This document shows positions 17,940 through 26,486 of a stretch of DNA of 64,000 bases, piece by piece; position 1 is the stretch's first letter; every line of letters starts with the position of its first letter. This DNA comes from Staphylococcus durrellii (GTDB lineage: Bacteria > Bacillota > Bacilli > Staphylococcales > Staphylococcaceae): contig NZ_JADIIO010000001.1 of NCBI RefSeq assembly GCF_015594545.1, forward strand, positions 186,001 to 250,000, given 5' to 3'. The position numbers and the translations under genes are program-made. The notes under the pieces are model-generated. The model was not told the origin of the DNA. It saw nothing but the letters and a program-made list of their open reading frames with translations, and did no database searches.

Positions 17940-18888
17940 TGACAAAACAAAATTGCTCATATTGGTGCTCTTAACGGTAATAGTCGGTGGACTTTATCTC
18001 ATCGTAGGTATCAACTTTGATATTTTCCAATATCAGTTTTTTAGTCGCTTAAGAAAATTAAGTTTGATGCTATTAGTTGGAGCAGCTATTGCATCATCAG
18101 TCGTCATCTTTCAAGCGATTACTAACAACAGATTATTAACGCCGTCTATTATTGGTCTAGATGCTATTTATATGTTTGTCAAAGTTTTGGTTGTTTTTGT
18201 GTTTGGCGTGCAGTCAGTGTTAGTGACAAATACATATTATAGCTTTGCGATTACGTTAATTGTCATGATTGCTTTTTCATTAATACTCTTCCAAGGCATT
18301 TTTAGCATGGCTAACGTATCAGTTTACTTTATATTACTTATCGGTGTTGTATTAGGTACTTTCTTTAGAAGTTTAACAGGATTTTTAGAGTTAATTATCA
18401 ACCCAGAAGATTTTCTAGCCGTGCAAAGTTCTATGTTTGCGAACTTTGATGCCTCTAATAGCAAATTGATGTTGTTATGTACGGTTATACTCATTATTTT
18501 GGTTTTAATTACCGTGCTTTTTTTACCTTATTTAGATGTATTGCTATTAGGCAGAAGTCAGGCGATTAATTTAGGTATCTCTTACCAAACTATGACGCGC
18601 TTATTACTTATACTTGTAGCGATACTTGTTTCTGTGTCGACCGCGCTAGTCGGGCCAATTACATTTTTAGGATTATTAACAGTTAACCTTGCCCGTGAAA
18701 TGTTGCATACCTTTAAGCATAAATATATCTTACCGGCGACGATTTGTATTAGTTGGTTAAGTTTATTTATCGCACAAGGCGTAGTGGAAAACCTATTTGA
18801 AGCAACGACGCAAGTCAGTATTATTATTGATTTAGTCGGAGGTAGCTACTTCATTTACCTATTAATAAAAAGGAGGCATACAAATTGA
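17929..18888 (+). CDS. sstB: SstB: iron-siderophore ABC transporter permease
   Basis: A 319-residue FecCD-type permease, partner of SstA. SRLRKLSLMLLVGAAIASSVVIFQ corresponds to the conserved first motif and ALVGPITFLGLLTVNLARE to the coupling segment. The start overlaps sstA by 11 bp and the stop overlaps the TTG start of sstC by four bases, so translation is coupled along the operon. Confidence 0.88.
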   Translation: MQISDKTKLLILVLLTVIVGGLYLIVGINFDIFQYQFFSRLRKLSLMLLVGAAIASSVVIFQAITNNRLLTPSIIGLDAIYMFVKVLVVFVFGVQSVLVTNTYYSFAITLIVMIAFSLILFQGIFSMANVSVYFILLIGVVLGTFFRSLTGFLELIINPEDFLAVQSSMFANFDASNSKLMLLCTVILIILVLITVLFLPYLDVLLLGRSQAINLGISYQTMTRLLLILVAILVSVSTALVGPITFLGLLTVNLAREMLHTFKHKYILPATICISWLSLFIAQGVVENLFEATTQVSIIIDLVGGSYFIYLLIKRRHTN

Positions 18889-19685
18889 TTAGTATTCAGG
18901 GACTGAATAAAACGATTCAAGATAAATCGATTTTAAAAGATATCAACGTCGATATTAAAAAGGGACGTCTAACTTCTATGATTGGCCCTAACGGTGCTGG
19001 TAAAAGTACATTACTATCGATTATTACACGTCTTACAGAGTCGGATGATGGTGATGTAAAAATAGAGGATAAATCGATTAATGATTATAAAAGTAATGAA
19101 TTAGCTAAAAAGTTATCCATTCTAAAGCAAACCAATCACACAGAATTGAATATTACTGTAGAGCAATTAGTCGAATTTGGACGTTTTCCATATTCTAAAG
19201 GGCGTTTGAAAAAGGAAGATAAAGAACAAGTAGAATATGCACTCGAAATCTTGCAACTACAAGAAATTAGAGATCGCTATTTAAAAACATTGTCCGGCGG
19301 TCAAAGGCAACGTGCCTATCTTGCAATGACAATCGCTCAAAACACAGATTACATCTTATTGGATGAACCATTAAATAATTTAGATATGAAACATTCCGTG
19401 CAAATTATGCAAACTTTGCGCCAACTCGCAAAATCATTGAATAAAACAATTATTGTTGTTATCCATGATATTAATTTTGCTTCATGTTATTCAGACGACA
19501 TTATTGCTCTCAAAGAAGGTGAAATTATCGAAGCGAGTACGAAGGACGACGTCATTCAATCAAACGTCTTGAATACCTTATATGACATGGAAGTCCGTAT
19601 TGAAGAAGTGAGTGGTCAACGTATATGTATTTACTTTGATGAAACGTCAGTTAACGAAACACCAATTTTAGCTCAAACCATCTAG
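18885..19685 (+). CDS. sstC: SstC: iron-siderophore ABC transporter ATPase
   Basis: A 266-residue FepC-type ATPase. Walker A is GPNGAGKS (residues 34-41), the ABC signature LSGGQRQRAYLAM and Walker B YILLDEP are intact, and the switch His is in VVIHDINF. It starts with TTG at 18885 after an AGGAGG site, overlapping the sstB stop codon. It energises import through SstA/SstB. Confidence 0.9.
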   Translation: MISIQGLNKTIQDKSILKDINVDIKKGRLTSMIGPNGAGKSTLLSIITRLTESDDGDVKIEDKSINDYKSNELAKKLSILKQTNHTELNITVEQLVEFGRFPYSKGRLKKEDKEQVEYALEILQLQEIRDRYLKTLSGGQRQRAYLAMTIAQNTDYILLDEPLNNLDMKHSVQIMQTLRQLAKSLNKTIIVVIHDINFASCYSDDIIALKEGEIIEASTKDDVIQSNVLNTLYDMEVRIEEVSGQRICIYFDETSVNETPILAQTI

Positions 19686-19788
19686 AATTAACAGTGAATT
19701 TTGAAGGGAGTGAGGCCACTTTAAATTTATAACAAGTTTAGGGTGTATATATGGGGGACAATTTAAAAAATTATAGAGGAGTTTAGAT

Positions 19789-20826
19789 ATGAAAAAATAT
19801 GCTTTAATACTAATTGTAGGTTTAATGTTTTTATTAGCAGCTTGTAACAATGGAAAATCAGATGAGAATAAATCGACGAAGTCCGAATCAAAAAATGAAA
19901 CGGTAAAAATCGAGAATAACTACCAAGCAGGTGGCGAGAAAAAAGACGGTAGCGATGCAAAAAATGTCAAAGAAACTGTTGAAGTACCTAAAAATCCTAA
20001 GAACGCAGTTGTTTTTGATTATGGGGCATTAGACACATTGAAAGAATTAGGTCTTGAAGATAAAGTTAAGGGCGTTCCAAAAGGCGAAGGTAGCAAGTCT
20101 CTACCAGACTTCTTAAGTGACTTTAAAGATGATAAATACATAAACACTGGTAACTTAAAAGAAGTTAATTTTGACAAAGTAGCAGAAGCAAAACCTGAAG
20201 TCATTTTCATTTCTGGTCGTGTAGCAAATCAAAAAAATCTTGATGAATTCAAAAAAGCAGCACCAAAAGCTAAAATTGTATACGTTGGTCCAGATGAAAA
20301 ATCTAGTGTAGATTCAATGAAAGACAGCGCGAAAAAATTAGGACAAATTTATGATAAAGAAGATAAAGTTAAATCTTTAAATAAAAAATTAGACGATAAA
20401 ATTGCTGGCATCAAAGACAAAACTGAAAAATTAAAAGACAATAAAGCAATGTTCTTATTAGTGAACGAAGGTGAATTATCTACATTTGGTCCTGGACAAC
20501 GTTTCGGTTCTGCTATCTTTGATACTATGGGCTTCAAACCTGCTGACAGCAAAATTAAAGGCAGCACACACGGCCAAAACGTAACAAATGAATATGTTGC
20601 ACAAAAAAATCCAAGTATCATCTTTGCGATGGACCGTGGTCAAGTAGTTGGTGGTAAATCAACAGCTAAGAAAACATTAAGCAACGACGTTATTAAAAAT
20701 GTAGACGCAGTGAAAAACAACAAAATTATTGAATTAGATCCAAAACTTTGGTACTTCTCAACTGGTTCAACAACAGTATTAATGAAACAAATTGATGAAG
20801 TACAAAAAGCACTAGATAAAAAATAA
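19789..20826 (+). CDS. sstD: SstD: siderophore-binding lipoprotein
   Basis: A 345-residue lipoprotein (lipobox LLAAC, Cys19) of the periplasmic-binding-protein-like FhuD/BtuF class. The GGEKKDGSDAKNVKETVEV, GRVANQKNLDEFKKAAPKAK and NEGELSTFGPG stretches match S. aureus SstD as I recall it. It captures catecholate or catecholamine iron outside the membrane. It follows sstC after a 103-bp gap with its own GAGGAG site; the gap could hold an internal promoter but none is obvious. Confidence 0.9.
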   Translation: MKKYALILIVGLMFLLAACNNGKSDENKSTKSESKNETVKIENNYQAGGEKKDGSDAKNVKETVEVPKNPKNAVVFDYGALDTLKELGLEDKVKGVPKGEGSKSLPDFLSDFKDDKYINTGNLKEVNFDKVAEAKPEVIFISGRVANQKNLDEFKKAAPKAKIVYVGPDEKSSVDSMKDSAKKLGQIYDKEDKVKSLNKKLDDKIAGIKDKTEKLKDNKAMFLLVNEGELSTFGPGQRFGSAIFDTMGFKPADSKIKGSTHGQNVTNEYVAQKNPSIIFAMDRGQVVGGKSTAKKTLSNDVIKNVDAVKNNKIIELDPKLWYFSTGSTTVLMKQIDEVQKALDKK

Positions 20827-20865
20827 TAGTACCAAGTATCTCTAATAGGTACACATAAATGAATG

Positions 20866-20914
20866 AACACCCTGCAAATTGTCTAGTGGTTAAGACAAAT
20901 GTAGGGTGTTTATT
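20866..20914 (+). terminator. Terminator of sstABCD
   Basis: Hairpin AACACCCT..ATTGTCT / AGACAAAT.AGGGTGTT followed by TATTATT. Confidence 0.8.
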
Positions 20915-20915
20915 A

Positions 20916-21044
20916 TTACTTAGCGGCACATTCCAGACAATATAAGTGATTGTCTTGATGAACGCCATTCAAGAAGCCATCCATACAATATACATTTTTA
21001 TGACACTGTTCACATTGACCGATTAATTCTTTCGTATTAACAAC
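20916..21044 (-). pseudogene. Small CxxC/CxxC protein remnant
   Basis: Open minus-strand frame reading VVNTKELIGQCEQCHKNV, then YCMDGFLNGVHQDN, then HLYCLECAAK and a stop. The two CxxC-type pairs look like a small zinc-ribbon protein. No ATG, GTG or TTG with a ribosome site is present before the cysteines; the frame runs to an upstream stop without a start. Either the start was lost or a rare start is used. Coding character is judged only from the cysteine pattern. Confidence 0.4.
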
Positions 21045-21219
21045 TATATATGAATCGTTTATTTGAAGGTTTTGTGAATATTAATAATAAATATTATGAA
21101 TTTTGAAGTAAAATATAGCTAATCCGGTTGAAAGCAACTCATTTCAGTATTATAAAGAAATTAAGTTGCTATTTAATTAACGATTGTCGACAAAAATTTA
21201 ACTAAAGGAGTTAATAATA

Positions 21220-21393
21220 ATGAACAAAAGATACGTTAAAGTATTTGTGCTTTATACTCTATGTAATGTGATTTCACAAACGCTTACGAAAAGTTTTAAA
21301 GTTAAACAATCTCTATCACAAATAGTGATGGGGTATACGTTATTTGCACTAGGGCTTAAATACATGACCTATTTAAAAATGGATAAAAAATAA
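21220..21393 (+). CDS. Small hypothetical membrane-associated protein (57 aa)
   Basis: ATG at 21220 follows AAAGGAG at good spacing, and the 57-residue product reads MNKRYVKVFVLYTLCNV.. to ..YMTYLKMDKK. It has one hydrophobic stretch at the N-terminus and another around residues 34-50, with basic ends. It is isolated between the sst and DUF488 transcripts and followed by a terminator. No family recognised. Confidence 0.6.
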   Translation: MNKRYVKVFVLYTLCNVISQTLTKSFKVKQSLSQIVMGYTLFALGLKYMTYLKMDKK

Positions 21394-21402
21394 TATAAAT
21401 GA

Positions 21403-21436
21403 AGAGGCACAATCACAATAATTAGACTGTGCCTTT
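21403..21436. terminator. Bidirectional terminator between the small ORF and the DUF488 gene
   Basis: GAGGCACA.TC / GA.TGTGCCTTT hairpin between convergent genes. Confidence 0.75.
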
Positions 21437-21791
21437 ATTTATTTTCTAATATTTCTTTTAGCACGACTGCTTGATTGTGTTCCGTATCCTTTGCGGCATA
21501 TAGCAACACAATATCATTATTCGAACGCGCAATCTCTTTTAATTCATCGAGTGCCTCTATTTGGTTCTTGTTTTCGCGTAATTCTTTTTCATATTTCTCT
21601 CTAAACGTAGCAAAAAGTTTTGGATCATGATTAAACCATTTTCGTAATTCACTCGTCGGCGCTACTTCTTTCAACCAGTAATCCAAGTTCGCATCTTGCT
21701 TAGAAATACCTCTCGGCCAAACTCTGTCCACAAGAATACGCGTACCTTTATCATCCTTTGCATCATATATACGATTAATAGTTAACGTCAT
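21435..21791 (-). CDS. DUF488 family protein (YeaO-like)
   Basis: A 118-residue cytosolic protein with the family signature RILVDRVWPRGISK near the N-terminus, WLKEVAPTSELRKWFNHDP in the middle and VLLYAAKDTEHNQAVVL near the end. Function is unknown; conserved Arg, His and Asp residues suggest an enzyme. The start ATG is preceded by GAGGGTG. Monocistronic. Confidence 0.88.
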   Translation of the reverse strand: MTLTINRIYDAKDDKGTRILVDRVWPRGISKQDANLDYWLKEVAPTSELRKWFNHDPKLFATFREKYEKELRENKNQIEALDELKEIARSNNDIVLLYAAKDTEHNQAVVLKEILENK

Positions 21792-21920
21792 TATTTATCA
21801 CCCTCTACAAAGATATTACCCGGAAAATAATTAAATTAAAGGGAAAAGAAGCAAATGATAAAAATTGCCGAACTTTAGCCTTTGCTCAATAATTCCTAAT
21901 AGTTATAGAGGGAATAATCA

Positions 21921-22254
21921 ATCGAAGGATATAAACCGCAAACGAACAGAGTGGCTGAAATAATTCTAGCATTTTGAGTAGTATTCTTGATGAATTATTT
22001 AGAATCGTTTTTAGTGGTTAAGATGCTACTTTTAATAATAAAAAAGGGTAGTGAAATTACGTGTCTTGGAGTAAGTGTTATCTTAGTATGTATAGTTAGT
22101 TTAATCCTAAGTTGTATTATTAATAAAAAGTGTGGTTATAGATATACTACTTGTTGTAGGTGGTATCTTAAACTTCGTTTTATTTAGTTTCTTCTGGGTT
22201 TTGTCAGGCATCTTAATTGTAGTGGCAGACATTTTAGCTTTAATAAGAAAATAA
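21921..22254 (+). pseudogene. Decayed DUF4064 gene copy
   Basis: This stretch aligns by eye with the intact DUF4064 gene at 30285-30629, including its ribosome-site region (TAGAGGGAATAATCA versus TGGAGGAATAATTG). The ATG has become ATC, an in-frame TGA follows the NRVAEIILAF-like start, a central part is deleted, and a frameshift lies after the IINKK-like motif near 22130. The shared AGTGAAATTAC.. and ATTATTAATAAAAAG stretches and the same AGAAAATAA end make homology certain. It is a dead paralog. Confidence 0.8.
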
Positions 22255-22260
22255 AAAGTT

Positions 22261-22296
22261 AGGATTCAAGGTTAATATAACCTTGAACTCTTTTTT
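22261..22296 (+). terminator. Terminator after the DUF4064 pseudogene
   Basis: AG.TTCAAGGTT / AACCTTGAA.CTCTTTTTT, in the same place as the terminator after the intact copy. Confidence 0.8.
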
Positions 22297-22500
22297 GTTT
22301 ACACGATTTTTTTAATTTAATTTTATAAAAAGTGAACTTAGTAATCAGATAATACGTATGTTTTAATGAGTAGAATAAAAAGGGGGCCTTACGCATTTAA
22401 ATTTATTGCATGATAGACAGTTGCTTTTTTTAGCGTAAGAATTAGAAATTTTAACAACATGACTTATGCATAATAAAAAATTGAAAAGGGGTGCGGATTT

Positions 22501-23394
22501 ATGAGTAATAAATTATTACTATTTTCATCTTCAGCATTAGCGACAGGTTTACTATTAGGTTTAGGGACAGGTAATGCAGCTCACGCCGATACTGGAGCAA
22601 ATAACAATATGAACCACAAAGACATGTCAATGAACCAAGGCAATATGAATAACACGAACAACAATATGAACCATAAAGATATGTCAATGAACCAAGGCAA
22701 TATGAATAACACGAACAACAATATGAACCATAAGGATATGTCAATGAACCAAGGCAATATGGGTAACATGAATAATATGGATCAGAAAGACATGTCAATG
22801 AATCAAGGCAATATGGGTAACATGAACAACAATATGAACCATAAAGATATGTCAATGAACCAAGGCAATATGAATAACATGAACAACAATATGAATCAGA
22901 AAGACATGTCAATGAACCAAGGCAATATGGGTAACATGAATAATATGGATCAGAAAGACATGTCAATGAACCAAGGCATGGATAAGATGACTCAAAAAAC
23001 TATGATGCCATATTATAATTACAACGGTTATACAACGTATGACGGTCAATTCACTCAAGATTATGATTTTGTAAGAGCATTGAAATACGATAATGTCATG
23101 ATTGACGGTTACAAAGTGAATTCAGGAGCTACTGACAAAGATGTTGCTTCTAGTAAACACGTTTATGACACAAAGGTAGATATGAATAAAGATGGGCAAG
23201 TAGTGCATATATCATTTAATACAAAAGCCCATACAGTAAGTAAAGATATGTTCAAAAAAGCGCATATGTCTAATCATATGTCCGATGAAGGTAATACAGA
23301 TAATGGATCATATATCACTTACAAAACGAACAACGGTATGTATAAAGCATACTTCGATGACCAAGGTCATCTAATGAAAGTTATGATTGGTTAA
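22501..23394 (+). CDS. Secreted IsaB-like protein with Met/Asn/His-rich repeats
   Basis: A 297-residue secreted protein. A signal peptide ends at about AHAD (residue 30). Residues 34-162 are seven imperfect 18-19-residue repeats around NMNHKDMSMNQGNM, with some copies carrying Gln for His. Residues 170-297 (PYYNYNGY, DFVRALKYDNVMIDGYKV) match the immunodominant antigen B (IsaB) domain, which in S. aureus binds extracellular nucleic acids. The repeat module between signal and IsaB domain is not in S. aureus IsaB as I know it. Its Met and His spacing recalls copper- or silver-binding Met-motif proteins. A ribosome site AAAAGGGGTG precedes the ATG; a terminator follows. Confidence 0.75.
   Translation: MSNKLLLFSSSALATGLLLGLGTGNAAHADTGANNNMNHKDMSMNQGNMNNTNNNMNHKDMSMNQGNMNNTNNNMNHKDMSMNQGNMGNMNNMDQKDMSMNQGNMGNMNNNMNHKDMSMNQGNMNNMNNNMNQKDMSMNQGNMGNMNNMDQKDMSMNQGMDKMTQKTMMPYYNYNGYTTYDGQFTQDYDFVRALKYDNVMIDGYKVNSGATDKDVASSKHVYDTKVDMNKDGQVVHISFNTKAHTVSKDMFKKAHMSNHMSDEGNTDNGSYITYKTNNGMYKAYFDDQGHLMKVMIG
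22600..22986 (+). repeat. Coding tandem repeat, seven units of about 54-57 bp
   Basis: Each unit holds the invariant string AAAGA(C/T)ATGTCAATGAA followed by CCAAGG or TCAAGG and ATATGG/ATATGA. Units differ by small in-frame changes. The minus-strand frame through the array is also open (a Cys/Tyr/Leu repeat) but is a by-product. Confidence 0.9.
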
Positions 23395-23402
23395 TATATA
23401 AC

Positions 23403-23432
23403 AAAAAAGAGTCTCGAATGAGGCTCTTTTTT
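23403..23432. terminator. Terminator between the IsaB-like gene and the Mur ligase gene
   Basis: AAAAGAG.CTC / GAG.CTCTTTT hairpin with T and A runs, suited to both convergent genes. Confidence 0.85.
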
Positions 23433-23443
23433 AATGCATTATT

Positions 23444-24916
23444 TTAATGTAGATATGATAGTAACTTATTTATATAATCTTGATCGTCATGCCCGTATTT
23501 TTTTCCTTTGTAATTTTGTGGTTCATTGATGCCAGTAAGTAAAATAATTTCTTTTTCTTTATCTGTTGCATATAAAAGGCCACTAATGCCTTCTTTTCGA
23601 GAAGAACTTTTTAAAACATCATAGGTTTTATAACTTGAAGGCAAATTTTGTATCATGACACTAATGATTGTTTCAGGTTCTACAAAACCTACCTGTTCAG
23701 CAGCAAGCATTAATTTATTAATACCTTTGGGCAAATTAGACACGGTTCTTTTTATTTTATCAAAACCTCTAAGACCTATACCTGTAACCATTGCATTTAA
23801 ATCTCTTCCTATATTTTCACTGTAATTTAAAGCGTTATTAATCGACGCTTCAATTGCTGAAGAAGTATGAGCAAAATCTAAAATAATCATATAATTGTTT
23901 ATTTCAATAATTTGAAAGCGATGTAATGGTGGGTCAATCATTATTGCAGCTTCAGTAAGTTGTTTCATGTCGTAATTTAATTTATGCAAAGCAAATATGC
24001 TTGTGGCTAGATTTATATAATTATGATGGCCTTTAAAATTAGGAGTAACAACAAATTGTGATTCATCAACCACAAAGTTAATTTCGTTATGACTCACTTT
24101 ATATTGATAATATATGTCTTGATATTCTGAAAAGTGGCGATGATCTTCCATAATAGAGTGATATTCAGCTGTATCGAAATTAATTAAATTTAATGAACTT
24201 AGATCAGCTAATCTTAATTTAGCAGATAGATAATCTTCAATATTACCGTGATAATCTAAATGTTCTGGGCTGAAATTAGTAAAAACAGCTAAGTCATTGT
24301 GGATAAAATCTGTACGTCTTTGATCTAATGCAATTGAAGTAGCTTCATAAACGATATAGTTATATTCTTTTTTATAAAAGTAATTTATAATCTCGGCCAT
24401 CTCAAAGTACATCGGTGTAGTTTGGGTTGTATGATTAAAACTTAGCTTATTATAATTACAATCATATACACCCATTGTGCCAATTATTGCTACTTTTTCT
24501 CCAAGTTTTGTGAGTAAATTCGCAATCATATGAGTCGTTGTTGTCTTTCCGTTTGTCCCTGTGACTGCAATGAATTTCATATTGTCAATCGCTGGTGTAT
24601 AAAATAATTTGACCAAGTTATTCGCAACTTCGGGAAAATCATTTATATAAATAATAGGGGTACTGGTCTCATGGTGACTAAATATAGCAGGTGTGACATC
24701 TGTAATTATGAGTAAAGGATTCATTTGATAGGCGCACTGAGCGTAATAATCCGCGTTGGCTGAATCTTTTAATATAAAAACAGTATCTTGCTCTATATCC
24801 TGATACATAGAAGTAATCTTTTGGCAAACTGTACCCGTATTTATTTTTAAACTTTCAAAGCTCTGTAGTGTATTTTGCTCAATGTTTAAAAGAATATCTT
24901 TAATAGTAATTTCCAT
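23444..24916 (-). CDS. Mur ligase family protein (MurE-like paralog)
   Basis: A 490-residue ATP-dependent amide ligase of the Mur family. It keeps the P-loop TGTNGKTTTTHM (about residue 115), the YEATSIALDQRR region and AKLRLADL with a candidate carbamylated Lys. In place of the canonical MurE GGDRDxxKR it has GIGLRGFDKIKR, and where the amino-acid-selecting DNPR-type motif is expected it has AAEQVGFVEPE. It is therefore unlikely to be the housekeeping lysine-adding MurE; it may add another amino acid or act on another acceptor. ATG 24916 after AAGGTGG is preferred to the GTG at 24928. Monocistronic, next to the sigma-factor pair. Confidence 0.75.
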   Translation of the reverse strand: MEITIKDILLNIEQNTLQSFESLKINTGTVCQKITSMYQDIEQDTVFILKDSANADYYAQCAYQMNPLLIITDVTPAIFSHHETSTPIIYINDFPEVANNLVKLFYTPAIDNMKFIAVTGTNGKTTTTHMIANLLTKLGEKVAIIGTMGVYDCNYNKLSFNHTTQTTPMYFEMAEIINYFYKKEYNYIVYEATSIALDQRRTDFIHNDLAVFTNFSPEHLDYHGNIEDYLSAKLRLADLSSLNLINFDTAEYHSIMEDHRHFSEYQDIYYQYKVSHNEINFVVDESQFVVTPNFKGHHNYINLATSIFALHKLNYDMKQLTEAAIMIDPPLHRFQIIEINNYMIILDFAHTSSAIEASINNALNYSENIGRDLNAMVTGIGLRGFDKIKRTVSNLPKGINKLMLAAEQVGFVEPETIISVMIQNLPSSYKTYDVLKSSSRKEGISGLLYATDKEKEIILLTGINEPQNYKGKKYGHDDQDYINKLLSYLH

Positions 24917-25016
24917 TGGTATTGCCACCTTTTCGATCGACTTTTGATGGTGATTAAATAACAGACCAGCGAACGCTACTTAAATAAGCAGCTATAAAAT
25001 ATACGTATAAAAATAA

Positions 25017-25048
25017 AAAAAGGATCACAAATGAATGTGATCCTTTTT
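25017..25048 (-). terminator. Terminator of the ECF sigma/anti-sigma operon
   Basis: AAAAGGATCACA / TGTGATCCTTTTT perfect hairpin just beyond the minus-strand stop at 25079. Confidence 0.85.
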
Positions 25049-25078
25049 AAATAGTTCAAAAGTAATATAAATATTTAA

Positions 25079-25936
25079 TTAAACTTTGCTACTAGCCATA
25101 ATCATTTTGCCTTTAGGTTGAGTATTGTTAGGCGATGGTTCTAATGTCAGTGCGATTGTGTCTTTTTTGTCTATATTCATATGATTTAAGTCAGCTACTA
25201 CCATGCCTTTATTATTATTAGTTGCTAATGTACCTGCTGGATGTGGTTTATCCCCTTTAATTACCCACACTTGATACACTTCGTTGCCTTGTGTAGATTT
25301 GATATCATTTGCTTCAACCATTAATTTACTATTTCCATTTTTATTGGAAATATATGCCTGTCCATTCGTCTTATTTTTAGCCATAGGTTTTAAAGTCATG
25401 GATTGCGCTTTATGCTTATTGATCATTGATGTGTCCTGCTTAGGCGATGCTTTATGATTAAAATATTGCACGCCGTTACCAATTAGAGATAACAATAAAA
25501 TTGCTGCCATGATGATGAGAGGAATTTGTTTGCGCATTCCTTTTTTAGTATTACGTTTAGGATTTTGTTGTGTCGTAGCATTATCCTGATTATCTTGTTG
25601 AGTCGAGTAAGCATCGTGAGTATCATTTTGATGTGTATTAGCTAAGTTATGAGTGGTGTTTTTATCATGAGTGTTTGCACTTTCAATGTCTTTAGATGAA
25701 TCATTATCTTCGTTTACGATTGAACTTAATATTCTTTGCTTCATATCATTAGGCGGTTCAACTTCTTTATTACTGTAAGGAAGAATGTCGTGAAGAACTT
25801 TAATATTGTCCAAAGTTTTATTATACTCAGATGATACTTTTAATTCTTGCTCAACACGTGCTTTGTCAGTTTCGCTTAACTTATCATTAAAATAATCGTA
25901 TATAATATCAACTTTGTTATTTTTCATTTTCTTCAC
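25079..25936 (-). CDS. Anti-sigma factor with RskA-type C-terminal domain
   Basis: A 285-residue single-pass membrane protein. The N-terminal cytosolic part (about 1-75, IYDYFNDKLSETDKARVEQEL) would bind the sigma factor; it lacks a clear HxxxCxxC zinc motif. A polar Thr/Asn/Gln/His-rich linker follows, then a membrane helix near 153-172 (IPLIIMAAILLLSLIGNGVQY). The external domain has VYQVWVIKGDKPHPAGTL and TIALTLEPSPNNTQPKG, the RskA (anti-sigma-K) signature. It overlaps the sigma gene by 20 bp, ensuring coupled synthesis. External signal unknown. Confidence 0.88.
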   Translation of the reverse strand: MKKMKNNKVDIIYDYFNDKLSETDKARVEQELKVSSEYNKTLDNIKVLHDILPYSNKEVEPPNDMKQRILSSIVNEDNDSSKDIESANTHDKNTTHNLANTHQNDTHDAYSTQQDNQDNATTQQNPKRNTKKGMRKQIPLIIMAAILLLSLIGNGVQYFNHKASPKQDTSMINKHKAQSMTLKPMAKNKTNGQAYISNKNGNSKLMVEANDIKSTQGNEVYQVWVIKGDKPHPAGTLATNNNKGMVVADLNHMNIDKKDTIALTLEPSPNNTQPKGKMIMASSKV

Positions 25937-26486
25937 GCTCCTTTCTTAAAATATTATCAAGATAATGACTTAAATGTTGAATAGACAATCTTAACCTACT
26001 TTTCACCGTACCTAACGGTGTTTTCAACTTATCAGCAATTTCTTGCTGACTTAATCCCTTAAAATAAAACAGGGCAATTATTTTTTGTTGATCTTTACTT
26101 AAATATGAAATTATTTTTTGTAGTTCTTCTGAACATTCTTTATCTAATAAATCATATTCTGGTAGACTATCGGCTTCTATACTATGAAATGCCTCATCGA
26201 AACTACTTTCTATGTCTTTTCTTTTTCGTAAAATATCTATTGATCTATTACGACACAGTGTGATGAGCCAAGTCGATAATTTTCCCTTTTCGGGCTTGAA
26301 AATTGCTTTTTGGTGCCAAATTTTCATGAAAATATCTTGCAACACTTCTTCGCTAGATTGCTTATCTTGCGTGATATTATAAGCTAAATTATATAATAGT
26401 GATTCGTAACGGTCATATAGCATTTCTAGACATGCGCTATCTTTTTTTTCTATGATCATTCTATATAACTCATTTTCATCTTGCAT
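25917..26486 (-). CDS. ECF RNA polymerase sigma factor
   Basis: A 189-residue sigma-70 family ECF factor with region 2 (YNLAYNITQDKQSSEEVLQDIFMKIW) and region 4 helix-turn-helix (LSQQEIADKLKTPLGTVKSRLRLSIQHL). Pairing with an RskA-type anti-sigma factor places it in the SigK-like group of ECF factors; it is not the staphylococcal SigS by context. Together they would switch on a regulon upon an envelope signal. A GGAGGGGAAAGG site precedes the ATG. Confidence 0.9.
   Translation of the reverse strand: MQDENELYRMIIEKKDSACLEMLYDRYESLLYNLAYNITQDKQSSEEVLQDIFMKIWHQKAIFKPEKGKLSTWLITLCRNRSIDILRKRKDIESSFDEAFHSIEADSLPEYDLLDKECSEELQKIISYLSKDQQKIIALFYFKGLSQQEIADKLKTPLGTVKSRLRLSIQHLSHYLDNILRKEREENEK

Noticed and set aside
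22499..22966. Minus-strand Cys/Tyr/Leu repeat ORF
   Set aside because: It is the reverse-frame shadow of the Met/His repeat in the IsaB-like gene; it has no ribosome site and only follows repeat composition.
22600..22986. CRISPR-like repeat array
   Set aside because: Units are contiguous, in frame and coding, with no unique spacers and no cas genes.
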